Shown here: one piece after another, positions 1 to 11,205 of the stretch | Numbering within the stretch: position 1 is the first letter of the stretch | Layout: each line of letters opens with the position of its first letter | Source of the DNA: Reticulitermes lucifugus | Taxonomy: Eukaryota > Arthropoda > Insecta > Blattodea > Rhinotermitidae | DNA: 57,057 bases | Reading direction: 5' to 3' | NCBI GenBank assembly: GCA_026260175.1 | Contig: JAKCWW010001139.1 | Location: 3,179 to 60,235, forward strand | Made by a program: the position numbers and the translations under genes | The notes under the pieces: generated by a model | Database searches by the model: none | Told to the model about the DNA's origin: nothing | Seen by the model: the letters and a program-made list of their open reading frames with translations, nothing else

Positions 1-123
1 CCGCTTTACCCCCGGGAATGACCCGTACCCATTGTACAGGAGGCTGGGTAGGCCCCAGGGCCGTTCTGGACTGATGCTGAAAATTTCACCCCCACCGGGA
101 TTCGATCCCTGGACCGTCCTACA
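1..123 (-). mobile_element. SINE-A copy, 5' part, cut by window edge
   Basis: Minus-strand tRNA-derived SINE. The polymerase III B-box (GATTCGATCCCTGG on the plus strand) and the following body segment with the CCCCAGGGCCG and CCCCCGGGAA landmarks match the other family A copies in this window. The 3' tail lies outside the window. Confidence 0.75.
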
Positions 124-141
124 ATGCATAAAGTTGTGATA

Positions 142-418
142 TGGTCGTGCCGTGGCTCAGGCGGTTAGTCGCCGGCCTCTCACAGGAGGTCCGGGTTCGA
201 TCCCTGGGTCAGTCCATGTGGGATTTGTGGTGGACAAAGTGGCACTGGGACAGGTTTTTCCCCGAGTACTTCGGTTTTTCCCTGTCAATTTTATTCCACC
301 AGTGCTCCTTTACACGGAAAAATGAAAAAACCGTAATCGTGTTCATCACAGGGTTGCACAATAAGCCTCAAGGCTGCAGTGCGCCCGTAGCATCTGCTGC
401 GAGCCCTTCAAAAAACAA
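142..418 (+). mobile_element. SINE-B copy, near full length
   Basis: A tRNA-like head (GTGGCTCAGGCGGTTAG as A-box region, GGTTCGATCCC as B-box) is followed by a body of about 200 bp and a short A-rich end. The same roughly 270-bp sequence occurs on the minus strand at 51014-51282, including the CCCCGAGTACTTCGG segment. The frame opened across it (141-434) is not a gene. Confidence 0.85.
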
Positions 419-688
419 TAACGGTGTGATATAATTAAAGATTGTCTTTGCATAGTTTTTAAGATGTTTGAGTACTTATATGAATCATATTAACTGTTAT
501 GGCATCACATTCAGTTTTATTGCCATTAATACTGTTGAAAAAATACACGATACAACACATAACGTGTTGTATAAAACATATTTCATTACATGACTTCACG
601 GTTTCATCAACAGTGCAGGATGCGAAAAAAAAATTATTACAAGCCAAAAGTTAAAGGTTTAGGATGCTATTCATACTGGAAAGTTAAA

Positions 689-966
689 GAGGTAGAGGTA
701 AAGTTAACCATAGAAGAGACCATGAAGGTCTAGAGGGGAAGTAGTGGTATAGCACTATTCTTTCTTTAACTTCGGCGCTAGATGGGCGTGGGTGGTTAAC
801 GCCACGCTCCGGCCGCTTTGCCCCCGGGAAAGAGACTTGGTTCCCATTATATAGGAGACTGGCTGGGCACCAGGGCCGGGCTGGACGGGTGCAGCAATTC
901 TCGCACATACCGGGATTCGAGCCCCGAACCTTCCAACCAGTAGCGAGTCGCTATACCGACTCTGGT
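689..966 (-). mobile_element. SINE-A copy, full length
   Basis: About 278 bp. The head at the high-coordinate end carries the tRNA-like segment GTATAGCGACTCGCTAC and the B-box GGCTCGAATCCC. The body ends in a pyrimidine-rich 3' region (TTAACTTTACCTCTACC). The whole length aligns with 5619-5910 (plus) and 50495-50777 (minus). Confidence 0.88.
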
Positions 967-1598
967 TTCTATATAAATATACAGCCTAAGTGTTTTCCAG
1001 GGGCTATGACATAAATCAATCTTAAAATGGTACTTATATGAAAAAGGAACCATAACAAGCTTCTGACTGCCATTGCAGAAAGGAAGAAGGATTTTACGGC
1101 TAAATACAATCCGCCTTTTTTAAAGATTAAATGTATATATACCTCTACATTTTGTCGTATATTCAAAGGAAATTCGTATTCATACACAAAATCCCATAGC
1201 CGAGATTATTCCCTTTATATCTATGTTGATTTCAAAAGAACTCATATTTCTGCTATCGCCCAGGATACCCCTGCTGTCATTCGTAAGCCTCATTAAGTCA
1301 AGTGCTGCTAGAGATTTTCCTCTTTAGAGTTTTCATTTGCTACGTAAGGAATAAAAAAAACGTATGCTTGAAACCTACATAACTTGGAAATATGCTTTAG
1401 TGAATATTGGCAGCAATGGTGCACTTCTGATATGAGCATTTATTTGTACGTTGTTCACATCACGAATTTGGGCGATGGACTGTTTTATGCATAAATTATA
1501 AAATATTTTCTAGTAAGTACTAAGCCAACGTAACTATCACTTTTACAAAAACTGTTTATTCCAAAACAACTGCCTTTATTATAAAAACAATTCGGTTT
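967..1598. other. unique AT-rich DNA
   Basis: No long reading frame, SINE landmark or tandem repeat was recognised. Short AT-rich frames are of chance length. Confidence 0.6.
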
Positions 1599-1765
1599 TT
1601 ACATAAATTGGGCACATGTTTCAACCTAAAGTCATTATCAGGCGAAGCTGGTACAAAAATGTACAACGAAGGCGGAACTGGTACTGAAGGTTCTATACTT
1701 TTGTAACAGCTTTGTCGGATGACTATCTTATAGGTCGAAACATGTAGCGAATTTATGTAGAAGCG
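1599..1765. repeat. inverted pair of hammerhead-like arms
   Basis: The left arm (about 1599-1648) read on the minus strand and the right arm (about 1706-1765) read on the plus strand share the order CTGATGA-like box, stem II, GAAACATGT and AATTTATGT. The left arm is decayed: the core reads CTGATAA and the base at the cleavage position is G instead of A, C or U. About 60 bp separate the arms. This looks like the end region of a Penelope-type retroelement. Confidence 0.55.
1711..1751 (+). ncRNA. hammerhead-ribozyme-like motif, plus arm
   Basis: Core CGGATGA (1716-1722, one change from CUGANGA), then GAAA (1737-1740), CATGTA (1741-1746) and GCGAA (1747-1751). Stem I TTTGT/GCGAA pairs at five positions, two of them G-U. 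The mutated core base makes activity unlikely. Confidence 0.45.
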
Positions 1766-3744
1766 AAATTGTTTTTATAGTAAAGATAGTTGAGTTGATC
1801 TGAATTATTTTTTTAAAACTCCAGTTACAAGAAAACAACTGGCATATAACGGCATGACTCTGTCAAACAGAAGTACAGTACATAAAGGAATTTCTTCCGC
1901 ACCAGATGAAATATTGTTGTACTTTGACGAAACCAGTGACAGGGTGCGCCATCTGTATGTGATGTTACATTTGATATAGAAGAGGCTTTTATTTTAGCAT
2001 TTCTTCGGTTTTTGCAACCGACGCCGAGGTGTTTGTTATTTTGTCAGTGGTGACGAATGTCGCATTGAAGAAGGCACTGTCTGAATTAATTTATCTGCGG
2101 TATGAAGTGTTATGCTGAAGTTTAGGTCGTTGGCAGGGAACAATTTGTTAAGGGGACATCAGAAACCTTGTCATTGTCGACGTCCGTGGGCAGGCGTTTT
2201 ATTTCTGTCGCTCGGCGTTTCTGTCAGTCCTAGGCCACAAGCATCGGAGATGGATGGAGGTAAACAGAAACGGAGGGAGAATGTGTGTGTGAGAGAGAGA
2301 GAGTCTATGGGATACTCTCTCATGTGACTTGGAAAGAAAGATGGAAACACACAGAGGAAAACCTGGATACCAGGCACTTCAGAAGTCTTCTTTTCTGGAG
2401 ATCGCCTTTTCAAACAGAGCTGAGGAAATGGCCCAGTAAACAGCAAAGTGGAAACGAACGAGTGTCCGTCTATCAGTCTCACAAATTCCCTCTTCCTTCT
2501 TCTTCTAGTCAAACATCCCAAGTTATAAGTAAATACCAAGGAGCTGAATAGGTGTAAAGTGACACAAGTGAATAGTTCTGCTTCAGATTCTTATATCGGT
2601 CTGGTGCGAGGAAGGAATATGTCGGCAGGATGCCGACCATTCTGATATCCAATATCCTATACTGTGCCATACTTTGTGTTGAGGCCTATATTGTAGGCGT
2701 ATTACACGTCTATCACAAGCTGTTAAAAAGTAGGAGTTCAGTAGCAAAAATACTACACTAGGATACCTGAATCAGTGTCTCAGATTTGATCATACTATCA
2801 AATTGAAGAAGATGAAAAATTCATTTTATTCTTTTATTGCTGAAAGAGTTGTGATATTTTAAAGGTCAGTGGCAAGCATATGTACCATATGCTGTAACTT
2901 TAAGAAACGATGTATTTGCCACAAATCATGTCTTTAGTTATGATATCAGTTGATACCGACGTTTTTCATTAAACACGATCGGTTGGTTTTTGTGATGGCT
3001 ATGAACTGTGTTCTGTGTAAGATAGGAATTGAAATGTAGGAATTCTTTTAAGAAGAAAATTAGTCTTGTAAGGTTTAAGTGACAGAAGGCATAGGCGACT
3101 AGACTTTGTTAAAATGTCCTCATGGAGATATGAAATCAAGAGGATGTTAGACTTTGTATTGGAGTCGTAGTACGTACACTTGAAGCGTCGAATTAGTTTG
3201 TTTCTTTGTTAGAGATTAGAGTTCCTGGATATGATTTAGCTTAACTTGACTCTGTGTAGGCCTACAACTCCTTTGTGCCTGGTTTGTATAGAAAGTATCT
3301 CCCATATATTTATAATTAAATTCGAAGTCCACAATAAACGATCAATGAACGTCACGCGAATAATGGGGACCTTACGTTGAAATAAAGACATTTCGATCGT
3401 TCGTGACCTACTATGTAGGCCTATTTTTATGAAACTCTTCAAAATTTTCGTAAATTGCAATACCTTAATTTCGCAGCTTAACGTAAATCTGATCCAAATC
3501 TTCTGCTTTACCTGTGTTAGGCTAATGTCAAATTTCAGTTTAAAACTGTGGTGACTATTAAGAATATTGTCTTATGAACGGTAATGCCGTATTGTCTGGT
3601 AGGATACACACTCTTTCCCTGAATGTAAGGTAGCATATTGCTCCGAAACGTGGATAAGTTTCTATAAGTATACGCGTTGCTAAATGTCATGGTGTTCGTC
3701 CAGTGATTCATCATAGATGTCGGTAGGTATTTCCATTCACATAA
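1766..3744. other. unique DNA without recognisable gene
   Basis: Contains one simple repeat (2282-2303). The longest frame is 122 codons (2171-2539, minus). It is low in complexity around the GA/GT repeat and has no domain signature, so I do not call it a gene. Confidence 0.55.
2282..2303. repeat. (GT)n(GA)n microsatellite
   Basis: About five GT units run directly into about seven GA units. Confidence 0.9.
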
Positions 3745-4078
3745 AAAGTACAGCAATCCCTGTACAGTCCTGGACAGGCCCTGAGGGTTCCAGGAGGTTA
3801 AGGCTCCCAAGGTATCAACACAGTCGGCACTTCAAGGTCGTAAGGTTGTCAGCCATAAGCGCTGGTAAGGTTGTCAGCCATAAGCGCCGGCCGCCTTTAC
3901 CTCTCAAGAAATATTTCTCGTACTCATTTCTGTTAGAGGCTGAGTCGACCCCAGTGCCATAGTGCAGCTGGAAGTATTATGTCAATGAAAAATTCCAATG
4001 ACACCATCGGGAATCGAACCCGCTACCTTCCGGCTTGCAGAGCAATGCCTTAACCAACTGCGCCACCGCGTGCCCCCT
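3745..4078 (-). mobile_element. SINE-C copy with internal 25-bp tandem duplication
   Basis: The head at the high end reads GCGGTGGCGCAGTTGGTTAA followed by B-box GGTTCGATTCCC. The body carries the family landmarks GGGGTCGACTCAGCCTCTAA and CCTGTACAGGGATTGCT. A 25-bp segment is repeated exactly in tandem except for one base at 3840-3864 and 3865-3889, which makes this copy longer than its relatives. Confidence 0.88.
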
Positions 4079-4860
4079 TTCCATTCACATAATCAACGGT
4101 AAAATCCTTACTATTTTCTATACATAAGCCTATCTATATGCCTTACCAGATTTTGAACTTTTATTATATTTTATTAAATTAAATTATAGATGTAGCCTCA
4201 AATGCAATATTCGTCACTGAGAAAGCAAATGCTTTAGAGCGTGTTGCCTTATTGATAGTCCTTTGCATACAGTATTAAGCAACATACGCTTTTCATAAAT
4301 AGTTCTTTCTCCAGTTTATGTCTATTGTCTCTACGTTTTCGTCTTGCTCTTATTGCTTGGAGATATATCCAGTGGACCAATGCTTATGTCACTTCCAGGA
4401 ACGGTGACTTGCAATGTGGTCTTTCTCCAAATTTCTATACAAATTTCTCATGACTTTCCTATTCCTGGAATTCTTTCGAGGGATCTTTAGCAATATTATG
4501 TTGGATCTGTGTTTGTATCTTGATTTCGTTAACTTCACGAAATGTGACTTCTTTTGTTTCTTCGGATCGTGAGGGACCACACCTGGGAATATTACTGTAA
4601 GAGCCAGAAAGATTATAGCACTGCGAAGGAACACGCTGCTTTTATTTCGTACATCTGGTAGTCTAAGGTATTAAATACCTTTGAAATGTTGGTAAATGTG
4701 TACAAAATGTCATGCCTTATTATCTCAGAAAACAATCATCTTCAGGGATTATTTCCCTAGGCCGCCACTTTCAAACTGTTGTTGAGACTCACCCAGCCTC
4801 TTATTCGGGATTTGCTTCGCTGTAGACAGAGCGGAAGGAAAGTGAATTTCACTTTTCATA
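4079..4860. other. unique AT-rich DNA
   Basis: No gene, SINE or tandem array recognised. A frame at 4389-4634 (minus) has a hydrophobic start but no family signature. Confidence 0.55.
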
Positions 4861-5335
4861 CATTCCTAGTTCCACCTGCCCTGCACTCCTAGTTCCACCT
4901 GCCCTACACTCTTAGTTCCACCTGTCCTACACTCCTAGTTCCACCTGCCCTACACTGCTAGTTCCACCTGCCCTGCACTTCTAGTTCCAACTGCCCTGCA
5001 CTTCTAGTTCCACCTACCCTACACTCCTAGTTCCACCTGCCCTGCAGTCCTAGTTCCACCTGCCCTACACTTCTAGTTCCACCCGCCATACACTCCTAGT
5101 TTCACCTGCCCTGCAATTCTAGTTCCACCTGCCCTACACTCCTAGTTCCACCTGCCCTGCACTCCTAGTTCCACCTGCCCTACACTCCTAGTTCCACCTA
5201 CTCTACACTCCTAGTTCCACCTGCCCTGCACTCCTAGTTCCACCTGCCCTACACTTCCAGTTCAATCTACCCTACACTCCTAGTTCCACCTGTCCTACAC
5301 TCCTAGTTCCACCTGCCCTACACTTCTAGTTCCGA
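4861..5335. repeat. 23-bp minisatellite, about 21 units
   Basis: The unit is TAGTTCCACCTGCCCTACAC plus TCC. Successive TAG starts fall every 23 bases from 4867 to 5327, with substitutions but no insertion or deletion over 20 periods. Two main variants (CCCTACAC and CCCTGCAC) alternate irregularly. Confidence 0.95.
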
Positions 5336-5618
5336 AATTAAGGATATTTGCAGCTCAAACTTTAGCCCTTGTTACATCTCGAATGCATAACGCTTAATCA
5401 GAGAGATAAATTTACTTCCACTGCGACGCTATAAGCCCCTCCACTATAACTTTAAAAAAAATGGGAAACCGATTTGAAGAGTTAAAAAATACCTCACGTT
5501 TGCCAAGTATTTGAAAATAAATAATCTAAATGTTAAGATTAAAATATATAATTACAATAAAATAACGTATATTACGAGTGAAATGAGAAAACATGTTTTT
5601 CACACTCCTTGACATTAG

Positions 5619-5910
5619 TTGGGCCAGGATAACGTAGTCGGTGTAGCGACTCGCTACTTGCTGGACGGTCCGGGAACGGAATCGCGGTGGGATCGAGGTT
5701 TTCCGCACCCATCCAGACTGTCCCTGGGGTCCACCCAGCCTCCAGTACAATGGGTGACGGGTCTCTTTCCTGGGGGTAAAGCTTCCGGAGAGTGGCGTTG
5801 ACCACCCACCCCCATCTAGCGCCGAGGTTAAAGAAAGACTACAGCTATACCTCTATTCCCCCTCTGGGCCTTTATGGCCTGTTCTAGGGTGAAATTTACC
5901 TTTTACCTTG
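5619..5910 (+). mobile_element. SINE-A copy, full length
   Basis: The head GGGCCAGGATAACGTAGTCG is followed by a degraded B-box (GGAACGGAATCGCGG). The body contains TACAATGGGTGACGGGTCTC and the tail GAAATTTACCTTTTACC. This is the plus-strand counterpart of 689-966. Confidence 0.87.
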
Positions 5911-6005
5911 AAATTAGAAGATCACTCAGGTTGAAAATAATGTTGTCCATAAGTTTAAGTCAAACCAACCAATGCACAAGAATTTGTAACAAAGTATATT
6001 TGCAA

Positions 6006-6048
6006 CCCCTACATATGTTTCGGCAATCAAGTTGCCATCCTCAGGGGG
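6006..6048 (-). ncRNA. hammerhead-ribozyme-like motif, best preserved
   Basis: Read on the minus strand the order is CCCC (stem I), CTGAGGA (fits CUGANGA), one T, GGCAA-CTTGA-TTGCC (stem II, five pairs), GAAA, CATATG inside the palindrome ACATATGT (minimal stem III), A at the cleavage position (GTA triplet), then GGGG (stem I). All conserved core positions are present. The one departure from the textbook fold is the extra T between the core and stem II. Penelope-like retroelements are known to carry hammerheads with very short stem III. Self-cleavage is inferred, not shown. Confidence 0.65.
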
Positions 6049-6084
6049 CGCATCAAAGAATCACAAACATCCACGGCATCCAGA

Positions 6085-6107
6085 TACACACACACACACA
6101 CACACAC
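6085..6107. repeat. (CA)n microsatellite
   Basis: About eleven CA units without interruption. Confidence 0.92.
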
Positions 6108-6108
6108 T

Positions 6109-6822
6109 CGGCGTTACAATGAAAGCACACATGCCGCTAAGAACATTAATATAAACCGATGCCTACAGTCACAGAACCAAACGTTAAAAGTTAACAATAC
6201 AGTGTGTCTAAAGTCAGTGATGTATGCCAACACTTCACATAACACATTAAAAATTATCACACACATATGACTCCATCTAAACGATTAAAATATATATGAA
6301 AACTTATTTTAAAAAAGTTGTTTGGCTGTTGGTTATGTGTACAATCGTATAGTCGATCAATGTCGATCTCGTCCTGTAGCTTGGGGTGTTGTGTGTCCGG
6401 TGAGTGTCGTGTACTGTAAAAATAGTTTTGTCCGTGTTACTTACGCAATGTAACCACTGCTTCCTCAATCTAGTGTTGTTTCTTTATTTTCGAGTATTGT
6501 TATGTCAGTAATGAGATACCTGCTGTGCCATATATAGCCAATTCAAACTCAAGATATACAGAATATGTAACTCACATGAAAATATAAGTCTGTATGTAAT
6601 TAATATTTTAGCGTCGAAAGCGATCCATATTTCATTTTAGCTTAAGAGTTTCCAAGCAGACTGTCGAATTAAGTAGCCAATTTAACATGCGTCATTGTAG
6701 CTGAAGTTTAATTTATCAGTCGTCGGAGATGACATCCATTTTGTCACTGTAACTCAGTTATTCCACAAACAATCCAGTCAAATACAACATCTATTACAAA
6801 AACAAATCTGTTTTTACAAGAA
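6109..6822. other. unique AT-rich DNA
   Basis: No reading frame of note and no recognised repeat. The end of the stretch (ATTACAAAAACAAATCTG) resembles the sequence before the hammerhead-like motif at 1607, so the element fragment may begin near 6780. Confidence 0.5.
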
Positions 6823-6868
6823 TTGGCTACTTGCTTCGGGCAACAAGGCCATCAACAGGCGACGCTCT
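6823..6868 (-). ncRNA. decayed hammerhead-like motif
   Basis: Minus strand: CGC, CTGTTGA (core A to T change), T, GGC...GCC (stem II), CGAAGCAAGTA in place of GAAACATGTA, then GCC. The layout matches the other copies, but the core is mutated and it should be inactive. Confidence 0.4.
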
Positions 6869-7799
6869 TACAAAAATATATAAAGGAAGGCAGAAATAAT
6901 AATGAAATAGGCCTCCGTCTTACATAATATTATCGTGTTAATAAAAAATATAACAGTCAAGAACATGACCTGAAATTGCTTAAGTCGTGAACATTTATTG
7001 TTCGAGTAAGTGCATTACTTACAATCAATTCTTGTAGAAATAATCTTGAATTGTTAGTAATTATTTTTTCTAAAATAGTCAATTTATTGGATTATTAATA
7101 AAATGGATTTTTAAGTCTCTAATTTATTACTATTTCAATTTTTTTAAATATAGGAATAGTTTGAATGTTCTTGTTTGTCCAGTTTGTTTCGTAGTGTTAT
7201 TTGTCATAGTATTTTAATTGTACACAGCTTCTTTTTCTTATTGCGTTTTTTAAGGTGTTATGTTGTTACTTGTTTAATTCCGAAGAGGTGTCTAGTAATC
7301 TGCTTTGAGGTTCGTCTTGTATGTATCTTCTAATCGCCATAGAAGCTATAGACTTTGTCAGTGTTAATGATTTGTTTTGGTGAGGAGGTGGGAAGCATAT
7401 GCAGTAGATATAAACATATGTGTACTGTATATATGGTATATTACGAGAAGTGTTATCCAAAATCCCATGGCGTATATTTAGCTAATTATGTAATGACTCT
7501 AGCGGCAATGACTGATAAATCCCAGAGCCCTGAAATATTTAGCCGTCCATCAGCAGATTAACTATTACAAAGCAGCACACATGAATGAGTGCATATACTT
7601 GACAGAAATCGTGATGGAGTTCTGTGCATCTATTGAAGTCCATTATAGGATTACTGAAATATTTGTGTTACTAAAAAACAAAATGGTATTTATATCCTGA
7701 AAGTATCTGACTATAACATGTTACAAACAGATTTACTTGGTTTCTGGAGTTTCGCCATCGTCTTGTATTTCAAAATACACTTTTCGAAAAACAAGTGTT
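6869..7799. other. unique AT-rich DNA
   Basis: No supported gene or repeat. Small frames at 7266-7561 are of chance length. Confidence 0.55.
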
Positions 7800-7992
7800 T
7801 TCATTTTCAGGTGGAGGTTTCGGGAGGCACCAACTCAATTGGGCCTGTTAGAAAGTGCTATTTTCCATCCTGAGGTGGAATCTTGAGGAGGCACCAACTC
7901 GGGTGAGTCTGTTAGGAAGAGTTATTTTTCATCGTTAGGTGTAAGCCTGGGGAGGCGCCAACTGAGTTGTGCCTGTTAGAAACAGTTACTTT
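7800..7992. repeat. 64-bp tandem repeat, three units
   Basis: The segment AGGTGG...GGAGGCACCAACTC recurs at 7809, 7873 and 7937, exactly 64 bases apart, each followed by a CTGTTAGAAA-like segment. Units differ by substitutions only. Confidence 0.9.
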
Positions 7993-8635
7993 TCCCCCCT
8001 CTGGACCAGATACTGAAACTCTGTGACTATGTCGGACTGCACAGTGCATGTTCATTCCAAACCTTTACCTAACGGTGGAAACAGCCAATTTCCGAAGCGC
8101 TTTTTTTTTTAATTTAAGAAGACGGGAAAATTCCGGAAACCAAGAAAACTTTATTTAAAAAAAAGCCTATAGTTTCTATTTAACTTGTATCCGAATACTC
8201 CTGTCATTGGGATGTGGGTCCATGTATTCTGATAGAAATGTACCAGTGTTTTGGAGAAATATACTGCCTCTATTTTCAGAGACTCTTCCAACCTATGTAT
8301 GGATACAATAGGATTATCCGCGAAGTTTGTAAATTTATGGTGTACCACACTTAAGAGAAGTATCTCTTGGTGGAAGAGCGAATTAAAAGAGATCTTAAAG
8401 AAATAGTGTATGAGTGTGTTAAGCATGTGAAATTTGTTAAAAAAAAGGAAACCTAAATTTGAAGAGTATTTATTGGCGACATTGAACTCGCTGTATTTCC
8501 ATATCTTACCAAAATAGGCGTGATCACAATATAATTAGACCTATCATGTGCTGTATTAATTAGTTTTATTGTGGCTATTCAAATTTATGGTCTAGGTTGG
8601 CAAAATCACAGTCCGGCCGCCGAATGACGTGAATC
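7993..8635. other. unique DNA, possible decayed repeat
   Basis: A 91-codon frame lies at 8151-8426 (minus). Its stretch ending in GVFGYKLNRNYRLFF resembles peptides predicted from a widespread insect repeat, but I cannot name the family and do not call a gene. Confidence 0.35.
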
Positions 8636-8940
8636 TGGGCGAGGCCAAGGTGTATATTGCTTGTCTCTGTGCTTAATTAAAAGCCGTGCCATTAAGGCAT
8701 GTGATTGAGTGGAGGTCTACTCCCATGCTTTAACCTCGGCTGTGTTGGAGGCGAGTAGTTAGCTCCAACCACCTGGCCGTCTTACTTCGGGTAAGGATCT
8801 CCAGTTACCCATTTAACAGGAGTCTGGATGGTCCCCAGAGCTGGTACGGACTCTTTGAAGGACAGAATATCACTTGCTGCTGCCGAGATCGAAATATGAT
8901 TTCTCGATCTTCCAACACGTATCCTAATTGCTGTAAAAAT
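8636..8940 (-). mobile_element. SINE-A copy, strongly diverged
   Basis: The body landmarks are recognisable on the minus strand: GTACCAGCTCTGGGGACCAT, CCTGTTAAATGGGTAACTGG and the AGCTAACTACTCGCC segment. The head near 8905 has a poor B-box. This is older than the copies at 689 and 5619. Confidence 0.6.
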
Positions 8941-9345
8941 TGCACTCTCCGGCTTTTTTCTACGTGTATAGCTTACAAAACTTTAAAATATCCATTTTGT
9001 AAATCAAAATTCTATCGTTCACAGCATAATGAGAAAGTGTACGGCACTAAAATTTACTGTCTCCGAGTATTTTTGTAAAAATGTCAATTTATGTTATTAT
9101 ATGACTTTCCGTTAATCTTTAGAGAACTGAGTTCTAATGCCTTAAATGAATCCATGTTATTTATTTGTCGTTACGATACTTAGTGTTTTTAATACAGATT
9201 TCGAAAGGAAATTAGGAAAGGCATAGTGCAGGAAGCAAAATGAAGAAAGGGGACTTTCAATGAGAAAAAAGAAAAAGTCCAAGATGAAATGATGACTTTT
9301 ATTTTTCTTTAAATCCTCCCATCTTTATGGTGAGGTTATCGGGTA
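8941..9345. other. unique AT-rich DNA
   Basis: Nothing recognised beyond A/T-rich runs. Confidence 0.55.
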
Positions 9346-9613
9346 TGTTTTCTTTCTATCATGGCGCAACAGCCCGTAGTGGGCCCAGGTCTCCTTTTTG
9401 TTTGACGTTTCGAGATAACACACTCAGACACTCCACACTCCGTAGAACTCCTCTGGACGAGTGATCAACCCGACGCAGAGACCTCTACCTGACAACACAC
9501 AACAGTCACAAGAGACAGACATCCGTGCCTCTGGCGGGATTCGAACCCGCAATCCCAACAATCGAGCGGCCGCAGGCCCTCGCCTTAGACCGCGCGGCCA
9601 CTGGGATCGCCAT
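9346..9613 (-). mobile_element. SINE-D copy, near full length
   Basis: Head on the minus strand: CGATCCCAGTGGCCGCGCGG, then GCGGCCGCTCGATTG and the B-box GGGTTCGAATCCCG. The body has TACGGAGTGTGGAGTG and the 3' end TGGCGCAACAG in reverse. It matches 27548-27799, 42937-43184 and 52358-52608. Confidence 0.88.
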
Positions 9614-10731
9614 CAGATACTCGTATTTAACTTAAATGACCACACAAATCAGTGGCCCGTTTTCTTACATAATATGCAGTAGTACTACATAAAATGTGCT
9701 GGATATAACCTGGAAGTTTCACACACATTAATCATATTGGTAATTCCTGGTATTAATCAGCACACAAACAGAGTTTATACAACTATTTTTTCACACACCT
9801 GGCACAGTTTTTTTTACCCATCAAACCAAAAGCAGAACGTTGATTTCGCGGGGCCACCGTGTTGCTCTTTTCCAAGCTACAGAATAAATTATCTGCATAT
9901 ATTCCGAAGATTTATGTTCGGTTACCACACACAATATCATGCGGCGATCCTTCAGACTTAAAGCTACCATTATCGTCATGTTGTTAATACTGATAGTAGG
10001 AAATTAAATTATGATTACGAAATAGTTTGTTACCAAGTTAATACAAATTTATAAGTTGTTTCTACCCACATAGGGCGGGGGAGGGGTGGGAAGCAGACAA
10101 AACATTTAAATATGATGATACCATAAGCCTCTCATTCCTTAAAAATAAGTAAAACCTGATAGCAAAGAAGGGATATTGCAAGGAACTAAAAATGGGAGGA
10201 AGGCAGTAATGCAAATAGGTAAACCCTCATACAGGGCAGGGATCATCACGTTTATGGAAATGGAACAAAATTTGATTCAGACTAAGTGAACAGGGAGGAT
10301 CCTCTAGAAGGATGATCGCTGTCATTTGCTGCTACTTTGTTTTAGCATTGCAAATTACTTCTTTGCATCGCGCATCCATATTCATATTGGAATCTGATCG
10401 TCGTAGTCTTTCACGTGAAAAAATGCACACTTACCGCTGCGAAGTTAAACGTTCATTTGATGAGATTACTCATTGGTACTGTTTTCTCTTTTTGTTTTCA
10501 GGCTCCAATGACTAATCATTTTAAAACCTCAGGAGGAAAAACTGAACATTCAAAATATAAGCGCTTTGTTCTACATCGGTCGAAGGCAGAGACTCAAGGA
10601 TTTTTGTTGTCATCACAAAACACAGGTATTTATAAACGCATTTGTTTACTTTATGTAATTCTTCCACAGGGACTACGTTTATTGAAGATGTAGTTTCAAG
10701 TGCGATTTTCAGGGTGGTAATAAATTTCAGG
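9614..10731. other. unique DNA without recognisable gene
   Basis: Contains a G-rich run (10075-10095). Two overlapping short frames (10312-10693) have no recognisable domain. Confidence 0.5.
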
Positions 10732-11198
10732 AGCCGATCCCAGTGGCCGTGCGGTCTAAGGCGTGGGTCTTCGGCCGCTCGCTTACTAGGNNNNNNNNNN
10801 NNNNNNNNNNNNNNNNNNNNNNNNNNNNNNNNNNNNNNNNNNNNNNNNNNNNNNNNNNNNNNNNNNNNNNNNNNNNNNNNNNNNNNNNNNNNNNNNNNNN
10901 NNNNNNNNNNNNNNNNNNNNNNNNNNNNNNNNNNNNNNNNNNNNNNNNNNNNNNNNNNNNNNNNNNNNNNNNNNNNNNNNNNNNNNNNNNNNNNNNNNNN
11001 NNNNNNNNNNNNNNNNNNNNNNNNNNNNNNNNNNNNNNNNNNNNNNNNNNNNNNNNNNNNNNNNNNNNNNNNNNNNNNNNNNNNNNNNCTGGTCCCTCGT
11101 CCAGAGGAGTCCTACCGACTGTGGTGTGTCTCATATGTGTGTGATCATGAAGCCTCGACGAAACGAGGAGGCTCAGGCTGTCGAGCCACAAAAAAAAG
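10732..11198 (+). mobile_element. SINE-D copy interrupted by assembly gap
   Basis: The 5' head (GCCGATCCCAGTGGCC) and 3' end (GGCTGTCGAGCCAC plus A-run) are present. The 7-bp target-site duplication TTTCAGG occurs at 10725-10731 and 11199-11205. About 168 bases of element are readable, whereas complete D copies here are about 250 bp. Confidence 0.88.
10791..11088. other. assembly gap (N run)
   Basis: 298 undetermined bases inside SINE-D. Comparison with complete copies predicts only about 85 missing bases, so the gap length is either estimated or hides another insertion. Confidence 0.99.
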
Positions 11199-11205
11199 TT
11201 TCAGG

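Noticed and set aside
2171..2539. 122-codon frame on the minus strand
   Set aside because: It overlaps the GT/GA simple repeat, has no domain or homologous copy in the window, and its length is plausible by chance.
4861..5335. CRISPR-like regular repetition
   Set aside because: Units are contiguous 23-bp copies with no spacers. It is a minisatellite in a eukaryotic genome.
8151..8426. 91-codon frame, possible protein
   Set aside because: Part of it resembles peptides translated from a common insect repeat, and the frame has no supported start or domain.
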